Source: Oenococcus kitaharae DSM 17330
GTDB taxonomy: Bacteria > Bacillota > Bacilli > Lactobacillales > Lactobacillaceae
Assembly: GCF_000241055.1 (NCBI RefSeq)
Contig: NZ_CM001398.1
Location: 1,187,119-1,251,118 of the forward strand
Reading direction: 5' to 3'
Length of the DNA stretch: 64,000 bases
The notes under the pieces were generated by a model that was not told where the DNA came from, made no database searches, and was given only the letters and a program-made list of their open reading frames with translations. This document shows, piece by piece, positions 18,744 to 28,365 of the stretch; positions within the stretch are counted from its first letter, which is position 1, and every line of letters starts with the position of its first letter. A program made the translations under genes and the position numbers.

Positions 18744-20755
18744 GAGCCTTGGTCCTGATTTTTAGTTTCTGTTCGAATCAGATCAATTCGACTGCTTTCA
18801 CTCATAAACAGCGGGACGGTTTCTTCAACGAATTCACTAAATTCTAGTCCATACCAAGCTGGCTGAGAGGCTGTGATCCGTTGCAAGAAAAGCCGGCCGG
18901 AAATTAAAAACTTATCGAGACGTTTGATATTCGGCAAAAAATTTAAGTCCTGTACACGCTGATTTAATAACACGAATCTGAAATCACCGACTTGCCGGTC
19001 AGGAATCGTCGAATAACGGGGAACCTGGCGGTCAATCACATCGGCCTCGATCAAGTCGTTGACAATCCGTCTTAGGTAACGTGTGATGTGCTGAGATTTT
19101 TTAAAACCCAAATACAGCTGAACGTCAACAATGTTTCTTGTACCCAGCATGTCGACTGTATAGCTGGCACCGTAAGGATAGTCAGTCTGATTGACTGTGA
19201 AGAACCAATAGACTTTAGCCCTTTTAGGCCGTTCATCAAAGATCGAGTACAAAACATGCCGTTTAATCTGGTAATTGTCTTTGACCCGGTTCATGTAAAT
19301 CAGATTTGTTGCGTACAGAGGCAGCGAATTGTCATCACTAAGTTGCTGGAGCTTGGGCGTTGCTTCTTTTAAAGACAGGTATTGGCTGTCAGCGGTATAA
19401 GAACGTCTGATTTCGTTGCCAAAATGCCAGAAGATCATGACCATGAGAATGACAAGTGTGATTAGCAGAGTCAGATAGCCGCCGTGGACAAATTTGATCA
19501 GACTTGAAATCAAGAAGACGCCCTCCAAGAATCCAAAAAAGATCACGAAGACACTGGCTAACAGGCGATGTTTATTCATCATGAGAAACTGGTGAAGCAG
19601 CAGCGTTGTCATCAGCATCGTCACGGTGATGGCCAAACCGTAAGCGGCTTCCATATGATCCGAGGTCTGAAAAAGCCAGACGATTATCAGTGTCGTGAGG
19701 CACAGCAGCCAGTTTACGCTGGCAATATAGGATTGGCTTTTGATTTTGCCAGGATAGGTGATTTTAAGTCTCGGCAACAGTTTGAGGCCGATGGCTTCGC
19801 TGACTAGCGTAAAGGAACCCGTGATCAGTGCTTGTGAGGCAATAATCGCAGCAATTGTCGCAATAATGATTGCTGCGGCATGCCAATCAGCCGGCAGCAT
19901 ACTATAAAAAGGATTAGCTTCGCCGATACTGTTTTTATTCTGAGAAATAACCCAAGCACCTTGGCCAAAGTAACTGAGCATGAGGCTAAGATAGACCAGA
20001 GGCCAAGTACGATAAATGTTGGCTTTTCCGACGTGGCCCATATCAGAATACAAGGCCTCGGCACCAGTGGTCGCTAAAAAGATGCTACCGAGAATGAAAA
20101 ATCCCATTTTATTATCAGGGCTGAATAAGACTTGGATACCATAAATTGGTGAGAGAGCTTTGAGTATTTCCCAGTGGCCGAACAGATTGATCAGCCCGAA
20201 AATGCCAATAAAAGAGAACCAAATCAGCATCAGAGGGCCAAAAAGTTTGCCGATTGACGAAGCACCTAAACGTTGGAAGAGAAAAACAAACAATAAAATG
20301 ATTGTCACGGTCAAAATGACCGGCCACTGAGATTGGCCGAAACGAACGATACCAATCTGCTCGCCTTTTAATCCTTCAATTGCAGAAGTGACCGTGACGG
20401 CTGGCGTCAAAGTGCCATCGGCTAATAGGGCAGCTCCACCAATTAAGGCCGGCAGGATCAGCCATTTTGCTCTATTTCTGACAAGCGCGTACAAGGAAAA
20501 GATGCCGCCTTCATGGTGGTTATCCGCTTGCATGGCCAGCAGCACATATTTGATTGTCGTGATCAGCATTAGTGTCCAGAAAATGAGTGACAAACAACCG
20601 ATGATGTAGGTACTGTCGGCGTTTTTCAAGCCACCTGCATCTGACACAATTGCATTCATTACATACAGAGGCGAGGTACCAATGTCGCCGTAGACGATGC
20701 CTAAGGCGATCAAACCACCAATCGTTTTTTTGCTGAAATGATTTTTATTTTTCAT
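18740..20755 (-). CDS. kup: potassium uptake protein Kup
   Basis: 671 residues, the expected length. It starts with the Kup signature [19 protein letters not shown], has about twelve helices in the first 440 residues, and ends in a long cytoplasmic tail. The NADGTLTP-like [17 protein letters not shown] block near residue 110 is present. A K+/H+ symporter of the plasma membrane, important for K+ gain in acid-adapted lactic acid bacteria. Confidence 0.95.
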   Translation of the reverse strand: MKNKNHFSKKTIGGLIALGIVYGDIGTSPLYVMNAIVSDAGGLKNADSTYIIGCLSLIFWTLMLITTIKYVLLAMQADNHHEGGIFSLYALVRNRAKWLILPALIGGAALLADGTLTPAVTVTSAIEGLKGEQIGIVRFGQSQWPVILTVTIILLFVFLFQRLGASSIGKLFGPLMLIWFSFIGIFGLINLFGHWEILKALSPIYGIQVLFSPDNKMGFFILGSIFLATTGAEALYSDMGHVGKANIYRTWPLVYLSLMLSYFGQGAWVISQNKNSIGEANPFYSMLPADWHAAAIIIATIAAIIASQALITGSFTLVSEAIGLKLLPRLKITYPGKIKSQSYIASVNWLLCLTTLIIVWLFQTSDHMEAAYGLAITVTMLMTTLLLHQFLMMNKHRLLASVFVIFFGFLEGVFLISSLIKFVHGGYLTLLITLVILMVMIFWHFGNEIRRSYTADSQYLSLKEATPKLQQLSDDNSLPLYATNLIYMNRVKDNYQIKRHVLYSIFDERPKRAKVYWFFTVNQTDYPYGASYTVDMLGTRNIVDVQLYLGFKKSQHITRYLRRIVNDLIEADVIDRQVPRYSTIPDRQVGDFRFVLLNQRVQDLNFLPNIKRLDKFLISGRLFLQRITASQPAWYGLEFSEFVEETVPLFMSESSRIDLIRTETKNQDQGS

Positions 20756-20817
20756 CCGTTAATCCTTAAATGAGATATCCAGAATATAGATCATATTAAC
20801 ACTAATTGCGATTAGAC

Positions 20818-20840
20818 TAAAAAACAGCCGAAGCCGTTTT
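20818..20840 (-). terminator. terminator of the broken ohrR gene
   Basis: On the minus strand AAAACGGC TTCG GCTGTTTT followed by T; a tetraloop hairpin with a U tract directly after the shifted ohrR stop at 20839. Confidence 0.75.
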
Positions 20841-21317
20841 ACTGTTTGATTAAGGCATCTTGATCGACATTTCCGAGTAATTTATTAGCAAAACGCATCA
20901 ATTCTTGCCATTCTTGTGACGATAACTGGCTGCGGTCTAATAATACTTTTGGTGAATCCTGTGCTCTTCGCGCTTTTTTCTGCCGGCTTCAGTCAGACTC
21001 GCATAGACAATCCGTTCATCGTCTTGTTCGCGCGTCCGCGTTAGTAATTCGGCTTTTTCCATACGCTTCAGTAAAGGGGTAATTGTGCCGCTATCTAGTT
21101 CCAAATATTGACCAAGCCGTTTAACCGTTAAATCATCATGTTCGTATAAAATCACGAGTGCCAGATATTGCGGATAGGTTAGGTCCACCTCTGCCAAACT
21201 CGGGTGGTACAAACGCTGGATAGCTCTGGAAGTGGCATGAAGAATGGAACACAAGTGATCATCTAAAGGAAGTAAGTCGTCGTTTTTCCAGAATATTCTG
21301 GTTCTCCGGAAGCACAA
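20839..21317 (-). pseudogene. MarR/OhrR-family regulator, frameshifted and missing its native start
   Basis: The frame from 21317 gives a MarR winged helix (LTYPQYLALVILYEHDDLTV, LDSGTITPLLKRMEKAELL, DDERIVYASLTEAG) but stops early at 20937. If the run of six A (minus strand; T at 20974-20979) had seven, the frame would continue to 20839 through LLDRSQLSSQEWQELMRFAN, the expected OhrR C-terminus. The first ~11 residues (MCFRRTRIFWK) are antisense to the truncated hydrolase, so the real start was lost in a deletion. The DNA-binding part might still be made. Confidence 0.8.
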
Positions 21318-21899
21318 TATCCAACTGCAATCGAACAGAATTTCGCAACGCTGCAGAAATTATCTGATTGGCAGGACCAAGAGAATTTGGACTTGAGCCG
21401 TCTGACTGTAGCTGGCGATTCAGTCGGTGGCAATATGTCGACAGTCATGACAATTTTGGCCAAACAGCGTGGTGGCCAGAAAATTAATCAGCAGCTGCTT
21501 TATTATCCTGTGACCGATGCTGCGATGGACACAGTCTCTTATGACGAATTTGGTGATAACTACTATCTGACCAAAGAGGGGATGCTCTGGTTCCGGAATC
21601 AATATACGACTGACGAAAAAGCTCGTGCCGAAATTACAGCTTCGCCGCTGCGTGCCAGTTTAGAAGATTTGGCAGATTTACCGGCAGCCATGATTCTGAC
21701 TGACGAAGCAGATGTCTTGCGTGATGAAGGCGAAGCTTATGCGCGCAGGCTGCGTGATGCTGGTGTTGAAGTAACGCAAGTTCGTTTTCAAGGTATGATT
21801 CATGATTTCGTGATGCTGAATACTTTGGATCAGACTTGGGCTGCTCGTGCGGCCATGGACTTGTCAACTGATTGGATAAACAAAAAGAATCAAAGGTAA
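21285..21899 (+). pseudogene. alpha/beta hydrolase (Aes/NlhH-like), N-terminally deleted
   Basis: Homology begins abruptly at about 21288 (PEYSGSPEAQYPTAIEQNF) with an in-frame stop at 21273 and no start. The rest is well kept: the nucleophile elbow GDSVGG at about 21411, a catalytic Asp region (TDEADVLRDEG), and the catalytic His in MIHDFVML. The oxyanion HGGG segment that normally precedes is missing. The frame could be translated from an internal ATG at 21387 or 21435, but without HGGG it is unlikely to be active. The breakpoint abuts the ohrR remnant. Confidence 0.85.
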
Positions 21900-21918
21900 C
21901 TTCTTTATGCTTTTTATT

Positions 21919-21950
21919 AAAAAACTCCTTATTTGATTAAGGAGTTTTTT
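21919..21950. terminator. bidirectional terminator
   Basis: Perfect 13-bp stem AAAAAACTCCTTA / TAAGGAGTTTTTT with a 6-base loop between the hydrolase remnant (+) and the P-type ATPase (-). Confidence 0.9.
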
Positions 21951-23745
21951 AATGATCTCTTCTGGCCCGCAAGGATGACAGGATGGAAACGGAATCAACC
22001 ACTTCTTGCAAAGCGGCTCCAAATAAGGCGGGGATGACGCCGGTGCTGGCGACAAGCATCAAGAAAACACAGATGCCGATGCCGATCAGTACAGATTGCC
22101 GAGCGATTCTCATCGTGTCTTGCGAGATATCGACGGCTTCAGCAACACGCGACAAGTCGTCCTTTAAAATAACGGCATCAGCACTTTCGCTGGCGGCAGT
22201 TGATCCGTGAGCACCCATGGCGATACCGACATCCGCAGCGGCCAAAGCAGGGGCATCATTGACGCCATCACCGACCATGATAATTGGTTTGTATTGTTTG
22301 GGAATATTATTGATCAGGCTGATCTTATCTTCAGGCAGGCACTGGGCATGGATCTCATCAAGTGCCAGTCCGGCTGCAATCTTATCGGCGACAGGCTGCT
22401 GATCACCAGTCAGCATGATTAGTTTGGACAATCCCAATTCTTTTAGCCGAGCCAGTGTGTCTTTGGCTTCAGGCCGGACCGTATCTTTAAAAGTGATTGA
22501 TCCAGCGTATTTACCATCAATTGAGACATAGACGGCCGTCTGATCCGGTAGATCTGTGGCTGGATTTTGGGCAAACGCGGCTTTACCGACAGCGATTTGC
22601 TGGCCATCAACTTCAGCTTTAATCCCTTGTCCTGTGACTTCGGCTAAGTTTGTGACAGGCAGCAAGTGGATTTTTTTATTTTTAGCATCGGTCAATAATG
22701 AACGGGCCAAGATGTGTGAAGAATCCTGCTCGGCACTGGCTGCTAGAATCAGCAGGCGGTCTGCGGAAAGTGCAGCATCCGCTGATTCGATCTGGTCAAC
22801 GAAGAGACTTCCGGCCGTAATCGTACCTGTCTTATCAAAGGCGGCACTTTTGGCTTTCGCTAATTTTTCAATTGTCGTCCCGTTTTTAACAACGATGCCT
22901 TTACGGCTGGAACGGCTCATACCAGCGACTAATGCGACTGGGGCGGCTAAAATCAAAGGGCAGGGTGAAGCCACGACCAGCACTTCAGCAAATCGGACCG
23001 GGTCCTTAGCGAGAAACCAGGCAATGCCCCCGATTAGATAGGCAATCAGGGTGAATGGTACTGCATAATGGTCAGCAAGTCTGACAAAATGTGCTGGCTT
23101 GGCTTCAGATTCCTTGACTAAGCGAACCAGCCTTTGATATTGGCTGTCTGAAGCGATTTTCGTGACGCGAAACTGCAAAGCACCATCACCATTGACAGAT
23201 CCGGACATCAGCATATCATCGGCATCTTTTGTAACAGCTCGCGATTCACCGGTTAGAGATGATTCGTCAACGGTCGACTCGCCGGAAATGATCATGCCAT
23301 CGACTGGCACTGTCTCGCCGGGTTTGACAAGAATGATATCGCCGATTTTGACGGCTTCGACTGGCAGATCGGTTGTCTGCTGGTCGCTGATTTTGTGAGC
23401 CGTATGCGGCGAATTATCCAACAATGACCGAAGTTCGCGAGAGGGCTGGCGGCTTGCGTAATCTTCCAAACTGTCACCGCCAGTCAGCATAATCAAGACG
23501 ATCAGGCTGGCCCAATATTCACCAACGGCCAAAGTCGCGACGATGGCTGTAATCGCCAGAATATCGACACCGTATTTACCGCTGCGGATGGTTTTGATCA
23601 TGCCGATCAGCATGGAAATCGTGGTCAGCCCCCCAGCTAGCAGAATCAGCCAGTAAGCAACGGCGCCGGCTGCAAAGACAAATTGGCTGATTAGGGCAAT
23701 GACACCGATAATCAGCGCTAACATAAATTTTCTAAAATTAGACAC
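21949..23745 (-). CDS. heavy-metal-translocating P-type ATPase (P1B, SPC type)
   Basis: 598 residues, GTG start with AAGGGG upstream. Phosphorylation motif DKTGT with Asp304, TGES near residue 165, the membrane metal site Ser-Pro-Cys at 260-262, and the hinge GDGVNDAPALA. There is no N-terminal metal-binding domain. SPC instead of CPC/CPX points to the P1B-4 (Co/Zn/Fe-type) group rather than copper pumps; the metal is inference. Confidence 0.92.
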   Translation of the reverse strand: MSNFRKFMLALIIGVIALISQFVFAAGAVAYWLILLAGGLTTISMLIGMIKTIRSGKYGVDILAITAIVATLAVGEYWASLIVLIMLTGGDSLEDYASRQPSRELRSLLDNSPHTAHKISDQQTTDLPVEAVKIGDIILVKPGETVPVDGMIISGESTVDESSLTGESRAVTKDADDMLMSGSVNGDGALQFRVTKIASDSQYQRLVRLVKESEAKPAHFVRLADHYAVPFTLIAYLIGGIAWFLAKDPVRFAEVLVVASPCPLILAAPVALVAGMSRSSRKGIVVKNGTTIEKLAKAKSAAFDKTGTITAGSLFVDQIESADAALSADRLLILAASAEQDSSHILARSLLTDAKNKKIHLLPVTNLAEVTGQGIKAEVDGQQIAVGKAAFAQNPATDLPDQTAVYVSIDGKYAGSITFKDTVRPEAKDTLARLKELGLSKLIMLTGDQQPVADKIAAGLALDEIHAQCLPEDKISLINNIPKQYKPIIMVGDGVNDAPALAAADVGIAMGAHGSTAASESADAVILKDDLSRVAEAVDISQDTMRIARQSVLIGIGICVFLMLVASTGVIPALFGAALQEVVDSVSILSSLRARRDH

Positions 23746-23833
23746 TTAAATCCCCTTAAGTTTGAGAATATATTAGCATATCGATTTGAGTTAAAAAATG
23801 AGAAAAAATCAGATTATTTGTGAAAAAAGGGTT

Positions 23834-23861
23834 TGATGCCGTCGGTGGGAGTCGAACCCAC
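23834..23861 (-). repeat. tRNA/tmRNA 3'-end-like fragment
   Basis: On the minus strand a perfect T-arm (GTGGG TTCGACT CCCAC) is followed by CGACGGCATCA, the layout of an acceptor strand plus discriminator. No 5' half of a tRNA lies next to it; instead a protein-gene terminator does. It may be a relic of an integration site. Related sequence occurs at 27790 and 34133. Confidence 0.5.
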
Positions 23862-23889
23862 AAAAAAACAAGCCTCACGACTTGTTTTT
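23862..23889 (-). terminator. terminator of the 85-residue membrane protein gene
   Basis: AACAAG ... CTTGTT stem followed by seven T on the minus strand; the stop codon lies in the loop. The same terminator recurs at 27804 and 34147. Confidence 0.75.
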
Positions 23890-24132
23890 CTTATGGATAA
23901 ATCCGTCTTTTTTAAAAGCGCGATAAGTGTTGATGACACCGAAAAAAATCAGAAAGGCCGATGCAATGATCCCAGTCATGTATTTGCCCAGCGTGCTCAG
24001 GACATCCGGCTGCTGTGAAAAAATCAGTAAATTCACCGTAAAGACAAAGAAGAGAGTTATAAAAATGTCGAAAATATCAAAGGCTAGATGCAACCACCGC
24101 CAGCGTTTTGCTTTTGTCACTTTGTCAGTCAT
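23875..24132 (-). CDS. small membrane protein
   Basis: 85 residues with two clear hydrophobic helices (about 20-37 and 50-68) and basic ends. GAGAGGAAA precedes the ATG. Family not recognised; hypothetical, but the ribosome site and terminator support a real gene. Confidence 0.7.
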   Translation of the reverse strand: MTDKVTKAKRWRWLHLAFDIFDIFITLFFVFTVNLLIFSQQPDVLSTLGKYMTGIIASAFLIFFGVINTYRAFKKDGFIHKKNKS

Positions 24133-24241
24133 CGCGTTTCCTCTCTGATGCCGCCAGTATAGCGCGATCCGGGATAAAAATCAGCGCAGCATTAATTCTG
24201 CTTCCATATGTATATCATCTTGCAGGTAAACGATAATCAAT

Positions 24242-25045
24242 CTAATCCATTGTCATCGCGGCTGACTCCAAAACTCGCAGCTTCTTAAAGCCGAGATGCT
24301 CATATAACAATCCAGCCGCTTCAGCTTTTTCGGACTGAACCAGGGTCATGGTTTTACCACTGTCAGACATATATAAATATTGCCAAAGAAAAGCGATTAA
24401 ATTTGTCGCAATAGATTGATGTCTGAATGCCGGCGCCACAGCTACAAAAAGCAGGCGTGCCAAGGTTTCTTCGACCTCGACGAGCGCGTATCCGCACAAT
24501 TGTCTCCCTTGGTAGGCCAAAAAGAGGGGATGTTCAGCTGAGATATCGGCAACAGCATCATCATGAAACATTTGATGATGCAGCTTGAGAGCTTCTTCTG
24601 CTTTTTCCTTTGGAAGCGGATTTTCATAAGCCTCAAAGCGCAGGCTAGATGGCCTCATAGCTACGGGGTAAACCTGCCAAATAGTCTGCCGGGTCAACGC
24701 CGCCTGATGGCTTTTCAACCAATTGGCGAGTGCGGCGTTTTCCAATCCATAAAAGAAATTGATTTGTGCAGGAAAGTGCGAGATAGATTTTTTCAGATTT
24801 TCCGCCAGTGCTATTTCCGGGAAAACAGTACCCTGAAAAAAGGGTCCCCAGACTTCGACGAACCATTCTTTGCCGACTGCATATTGATCCAAGACCAGCA
24901 GGCAGTCGTCTTGATCGACAACAGTCACATCCGAATCGGCTAAATCAAGCTGAATTTCCGCTGCATTATCCGTGACAAATTCACAGTATTGATCTGGCCT
25001 TTGATTCAGATTGGCGATGCGGTCCGCGATCATTTTATTTGTCAT
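24242..25045 (-). CDS. GNAT-family N-acetyltransferase
   Basis: 267 residues. The recognisable GNAT core is C-terminal: LARLLFVAVAPAFRHQSIATNLIAF (motif A, acetyl-CoA binding) near residue 191 and LYEHLGFKKLRVLESA near residue 249. The first 130 residues are not recognised. The acceptor is unknown. Confidence 0.8.
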   Translation of the reverse strand: MTNKMIADRIANLNQRPDQYCEFVTDNAAEIQLDLADSDVTVVDQDDCLLVLDQYAVGKEWFVEVWGPFFQGTVFPEIALAENLKKSISHFPAQINFFYGLENAALANWLKSHQAALTRQTIWQVYPVAMRPSSLRFEAYENPLPKEKAEEALKLHHQMFHDDAVADISAEHPLFLAYQGRQLCGYALVEVEETLARLLFVAVAPAFRHQSIATNLIAFLWQYLYMSDSGKTMTLVQSEKAEAAGLLYEHLGFKKLRVLESAAMTMD

Positions 25046-25712
25046 GCAAGCTCATCTTCCCATCCATTATTTCATAAATTTTATCAGCAAAAGGCATCAA
25101 ACGTGTATCATGCGTGACGATGACGACGGCTTTGTCACGCTGTTCAGCCAGTTCCTTAAAGAGTTGTCCGATTTTAACGACACGGTCCGAATCCAAAGCG
25201 GCACTGGGTTCGTCGGCAAGAATCACTTCCGGATTTGTGTAAACGGCTCTGGCGATCGCCACGCGCTGTCTTTGTCCACCGGATAGTTGTCCGGGATATT
25301 TGTTGACCAAATCTTCGATACCTAATTGGGCAAACAGTTCCTTTAGCTCCTCTGCATTCAGATTACCTTCCGGCTTGATCCGATCGACAAAAGCCAACTG
25401 CTCGCTGACTTTTAAATAGGGCACTAAGGCGTATGATTGCAGGACAAAACCAATGTGGGACAGTCTTAATTGATCGCTTTGTTCGCGGCTTAACTGATTA
25501 ATTGATTGGCCTTCGATTGAAACATCACCCGAAGAGGCTGTCTGCAGACCGCCGGCAATTGTCAAAAAGGTACTCTTGCCAGAACCTGAAGGGCCGACAA
25601 TCAGTACCAATTGTCCTTTTTCCGCAGAAAAATTAATGTCCTGTAAGACATGAACAAGGCTGCTGCCGGAACCGAAATAATGATTGACTTTTTTTAATTC
25701 AATTGCTGCCAT
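25035..25712 (-). CDS. ABC transporter ATP-binding protein (MacB/LolD type)
   Basis: I start at ATG 25712, two bases after the permease stop, where GGAGGC provides the ribosome site; the frame is open further upstream into the permease gene. Walker A is VGPSGSGKSTFL, signature LSGGQRQRVAIARAV, Walker B VILADEPSAALD. It pairs with the FtsX-like permease just upstream and belongs to the peptide/drug-export or lipoprotein-type class. Confidence 0.92.
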   Translation of the reverse strand: MAAIELKKVNHYFGSGSSLVHVLQDINFSAEKGQLVLIVGPSGSGKSTFLTIAGGLQTASSGDVSIEGQSINQLSREQSDQLRLSHIGFVLQSYALVPYLKVSEQLAFVDRIKPEGNLNAEELKELFAQLGIEDLVNKYPGQLSGGQRQRVAIARAVYTNPEVILADEPSAALDSDRVVKIGQLFKELAEQRDKAVVIVTHDTRLMPFADKIYEIMDGKMSLHDK

Positions 25713-25713
25713 A

Positions 25714-26778
25714 TTAGCCTCCAATAACGCTGACCGGATCAATTTTCGCGATTTTTCTTGCTGGCAGCGCCGCACCGACAATCCCCATGACCATCAAACC
25801 TAGAGTAATCAGCGACAGCATGACCAGATTAAAGGAGAGCGGGACGCCGAAGGGAATCAAGCTGGCTGTAACAGCCGTTAATAAAGCACCGCCAATGATG
25901 CCGATGATCATTAAGACCAGTGATTGGCTGATAATCGTATTGACAAGTTTAGCTCCGGGAATACCTTGCGCGCGTAGTACGGCATAGGTTGGCAAAGCCT
26001 GAATTGTGAGGATGTACAGGAAGACGGCAATCACAACCAATGAAATGACCATCAAAAATCCGATCATAAAGGCAAAAGTCGTGTTCTGTGCTGAATAGCC
26101 GGGCAATTTGGAGATGAAGTAGTGACTGCTATACCGTTTTAAACCTTTGACACCGGCAGTAAAATGAGCTGTTTTTGAAATGATCGCACTGGCAGCAACT
26201 TGACCGCCAGGAAAAGGACGCAACTTTTTCCAAACGGCTATCTGTCCGTATACGATAGGAGCGATGTTCAGCTTCGCATTTTTAGTAAAACCGACGATTG
26301 TATACTGGTTGGACGCGGAATTGAATTTGATTTTGTCTCCGATCTTGTAGCCCTCGGATTTAAATTGCTGATCGACGATGACTTCGTGCTGCTTGCGAAA
26401 ACGGCGGCCGCTGCTGGCCACGAGGTTTTTTGCAATATATTGGCTTTTGTCGAGTCCGATAAACTGTGCCGATTCTTTTTCGCGATTGCTGCTTTTGACA
26501 ACGATTGCTGCTTGTCCGACAATTGCTTGGCTTTTCGTCAGGTTGGTTGCAGCGAGCTGTTTCTTTGTGATCGTGGATTGCGACAAATTCACATTAGCGT
26601 CGCGATTCAAGAGGACAGTTTTTGTGTGCCAGGAGGTGATTGCCTGCGTGTTCTCGCTCGCTAAGCCGTTTGCCAGCCCCGACAGAATAAAAATCAGGTA
26701 GCTAATCAGGACAATCATGGCCGTGATCAGCGTGTAGCGCAGTTTCTCGTGACGAATTTCCTTTAGAGCCAGATACAT
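25714..26778 (-). CDS. FtsX-like ABC transporter permease
   Basis: 354 residues from the ATG at 26778; the ATG at 26784 abuts GGGAGGG and is too close. It has an N-terminal helix, a large extracytoplasmic domain (about 40-215) and three C-terminal helices (VISLVVIAVFLYILTIQALP, LVLMIIGIIGGALL and LITLGLMVMGIVGAALPARK): the MacB/FtsX layout. It ends in AKIDPVSVIGG, typical of the family. Probably exports a peptide or hydrophobic compound. Confidence 0.9.
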   Translation of the reverse strand: MYLALKEIRHEKLRYTLITAMIVLISYLIFILSGLANGLASENTQAITSWHTKTVLLNRDANVNLSQSTITKKQLAATNLTKSQAIVGQAAIVVKSSNREKESAQFIGLDKSQYIAKNLVASSGRRFRKQHEVIVDQQFKSEGYKIGDKIKFNSASNQYTIVGFTKNAKLNIAPIVYGQIAVWKKLRPFPGGQVAASAIISKTAHFTAGVKGLKRYSSHYFISKLPGYSAQNTTFAFMIGFLMVISLVVIAVFLYILTIQALPTYAVLRAQGIPGAKLVNTIISQSLVLMIIGIIGGALLTAVTASLIPFGVPLSFNLVMLSLITLGLMVMGIVGAALPARKIAKIDPVSVIGG

Positions 26779-26956
26779 AATCATCCCTCCCTGCCGTGCT
26801 TGTGAATTCTGCCTTACCGCCTCATTTTACTCTTAAGTAGATTTTTCCTAGCGCTTTTGCGTGATAATAAAAAGTATCGATGAGAGGGGGCGATCGTGAT
26901 GATTAATCAAGCTATTATTTGTTTCAACAATAAACGATCACGAGGTAATTTTTATA

Positions 26957-27415
26957 TTGGTCACACTAAGAAAAGCATCACCGGTCGAACTCACTCAAAT
27001 ATATATGATGGGCTACGACGCCTGGGGCGAGCATCAATCAGTCGCAGCTTATTTACAGGAATGTCGTTCTTCGACTAAATATCAGCGGGGCACTTGGTGG
27101 GTTCTTGAAGAACAAGGCCAGCTGCTGAGTTCGTTAATTATTTATGAGCTGTCTAATCATGTATTAGGGATCGGATCGGTCTCGACTGATCCGGTTAGCC
27201 GGCATCAAGGTTATGCAACGGCTATGCTTAGACAATTCATGACTGCCCATCTGGCATTTAATTTCTTTTTATTCAGCGATATTGATCCATCTTTTTATAT
27301 GCGGCTGGGCTTTCAGGCTGTCAGTCAGGAAAACCAGTCTTATTCCGATACGACGCTGATGTATTATCCTGAGGATTTTCATCCAGCAAAGGATCAGCTG
27401 CCAACTTATTTTTAG
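26957..27415 (+). CDS. GNAT-family N-acetyltransferase
   Basis: 152 residues, TTG start preceded by GAGGT about ten bases upstream. GIGSVSTDPVSRHQGYATAMLRQF near residue 72 is the acetyl-CoA motif, and FYMRLGFQAVSQ the C-terminal part. Monocistronic. Substrate unknown. Confidence 0.78.
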   Translation: MVTLRKASPVELTQIYMMGYDAWGEHQSVAAYLQECRSSTKYQRGTWWVLEEQGQLLSSLIIYELSNHVLGIGSVSTDPVSRHQGYATAMLRQFMTAHLAFNFFLFSDIDPSFYMRLGFQAVSQENQSYSDTTLMYYPEDFHPAKDQLPTYF

Positions 27416-27426
27416 GGTCGCAAACG

Positions 27427-27468
27427 GTCAGAAAAACATTCTCAATTAAATTCGGGGGGTGTTTTTTT
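27427..27468 (+). terminator. probable terminator after the GNAT gene
   Basis: AAAAACATTCTC ... GGGGGGTGTTTTTTT can pair with several G-T pairs and ends in a T tract. The T tract also leads into the SOS promoter. Confidence 0.5.
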
Positions 27469-27478
27469 GACTTTGATC

Positions 27479-27507
27479 TTGTCATTGCGAACACATGTTC
27501 GTATAAT
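27479..27507 (+). promoter_or_regulatory. SOS-regulated promoter (LexA box in the spacer)
   Basis: TTGTCA, 17-base spacer, TATAAT. The spacer contains CGAACACATGTTCG at 27488-27501, a perfect match to the Gram-positive LexA/DinR box (CGAAC-N4-GTTCG). Only seven bases separate the -10 from the next ATG, so the mRNA is predicted to be leaderless. Confidence 0.88.
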
Positions 27508-27513
27508 TTTCCT

Positions 27514-27750
27514 ATGACTAACGAGCAAATAATTATCCAAGCTGTCCGTGATCTGCCGTCTACTGATTACAGGCTGAAAATGATGGACTTTGAAGATCTG
27601 CAAGCATTGACAGATTTAGATGAAGCCGATCTAGTTGTTGCTTTAAACCATCTCCATGATCGCGGGCTTTTATTTAATGGCTATATTGATGAGGAGACAG
27701 GGGAAGTCGTGACTGACGATATTGGCTATTTGTATAAATTGGCAAACTGA
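27514..27750 (+). CDS. small SOS-controlled protein, leaderless mRNA
   Basis: 78 residues, strongly acidic, not recognised. No ribosome site precedes the ATG; the promoter -10 ends at 27507, so transcription should start at or next to the ATG. LQALTDLDEADLVVALNHLHDRGLLF followed by a beta-turn (GYIDEETGEVVTDD) looks like a small winged-helix fold, which is inference only. The LexA box predicts induction by DNA damage. It sits about 40 bases outside the left repeat of the integrative element. Confidence 0.75.
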   Translation: MTNEQIIIQAVRDLPSTDYRLKMMDFEDLQALTDLDEADLVVALNHLHDRGLLFNGYIDEETGEVVTDDIGYLYKLAN

Positions 27751-27789
27751 ATTCTTATGTGAAAACGGCCGAGTCTCATAGTTTGATCT

Positions 27790-27869
27790 GGAATCGAACC
27801 CACAAAAAAACAAGCCTTTCGATTTGTTTTCTACTGTATATTAGTTGCCTTGTGTGATCAAATTATAGG
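27790..27869. repeat. left direct repeat of the integrative element (attL-like)
   Basis: 80 bp, 76 identical as read to 34133-34212. It contains on the minus strand a copy of the last codons of the phnD-like gene (SYNLITQGN and stop), its terminator (27804-27830) and a TTCGATTCC T-loop-like end. No gene precedes this copy, so it is a stranded 3' end, as expected when an element integrates at a gene's 3' end and brings a replacement. Confidence 0.82.
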
Positions 27870-28365
27870 AACGCCATAGGCTACGAAGTTGTTTTGAAGA
27901 GGAATTTTCCGATAACAAAGAATTGAGAGGGGGCACTATCATTTCAAACCTAAATTCTGTTCACCAGATTGCTTGCCACACTGTCAAAATTCTGAAAGAA
28001 AACGATGAATTTTATAAAAGAATTCCAGAAAATCTAAGAAACAAAATAGACCAAAAAGATACACAAAAAAGTCTACCAAAAAGTAGTCTGGTGGGCTTCA
28101 ATTTGTCTATTTATTATTGATCTGGCTGCAATATTGGTTAGTAAGTCGATGCACCTACTGTTACTTTTGCGTAATTGTCAATTCTTTTAGTTGAGTCGGC
28201 GTTATTTAGGAAGTGATAACGCCAATATTTGCTTATTTCATCAAGATTTAAGTTGCGCTTTATCATAAATTTGTTATTCTATTGTCAAAATCAAGGTAAT
28301 ATATTGATATGATAACGTTTAGTAGGACTATCAAAAAATTTAAGAAAAGATAAAATGATGACCCA
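27870..28365. other. gene-poor left end of the element
   Basis: AT-rich, no convincing gene. A frame at 27923-28120 (65 residues, basic) has a GAGAGGGGG ribosome-like site but no ATG at the correct distance, so it may be a decayed gene. An inverted repeat GGCGTTAT - 10 bases - ATAACGCC lies at 28198-28223, and TGATAACG recurs at about 28308; these could be operator remnants of the CI-like repressor next door. Confidence 0.5.
28198..28223. promoter_or_regulatory. inverted repeat, possible phage-type operator
   Basis: 8-bp arms GGCGTTAT / ATAACGCC upstream of the CI-like pseudogene; half-site TGATAACG appears again before that gene. Function inferred from position only. Confidence 0.4.

Noticed and set aside
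20756-20817. A c-di-AMP or other riboswitch before kup
   Set aside because: The 5' region is only about 60 bases to the next terminator and shows no conserved structure that I can recognise.
23834-23880. A tRNA gene on the minus strand
   Set aside because: Only the T-arm and acceptor-like 3' end are there; no D-arm or anticodon arm, and the 5' side is a protein-gene terminator. Kept as a tRNA-like fragment.
23833-24018. A plus-strand reading frame starting MMPSVGVEPTKKQ
   Set aside because: It is the opposite strand of the tRNA-like fragment and the small membrane protein, which has the better ribosome site.
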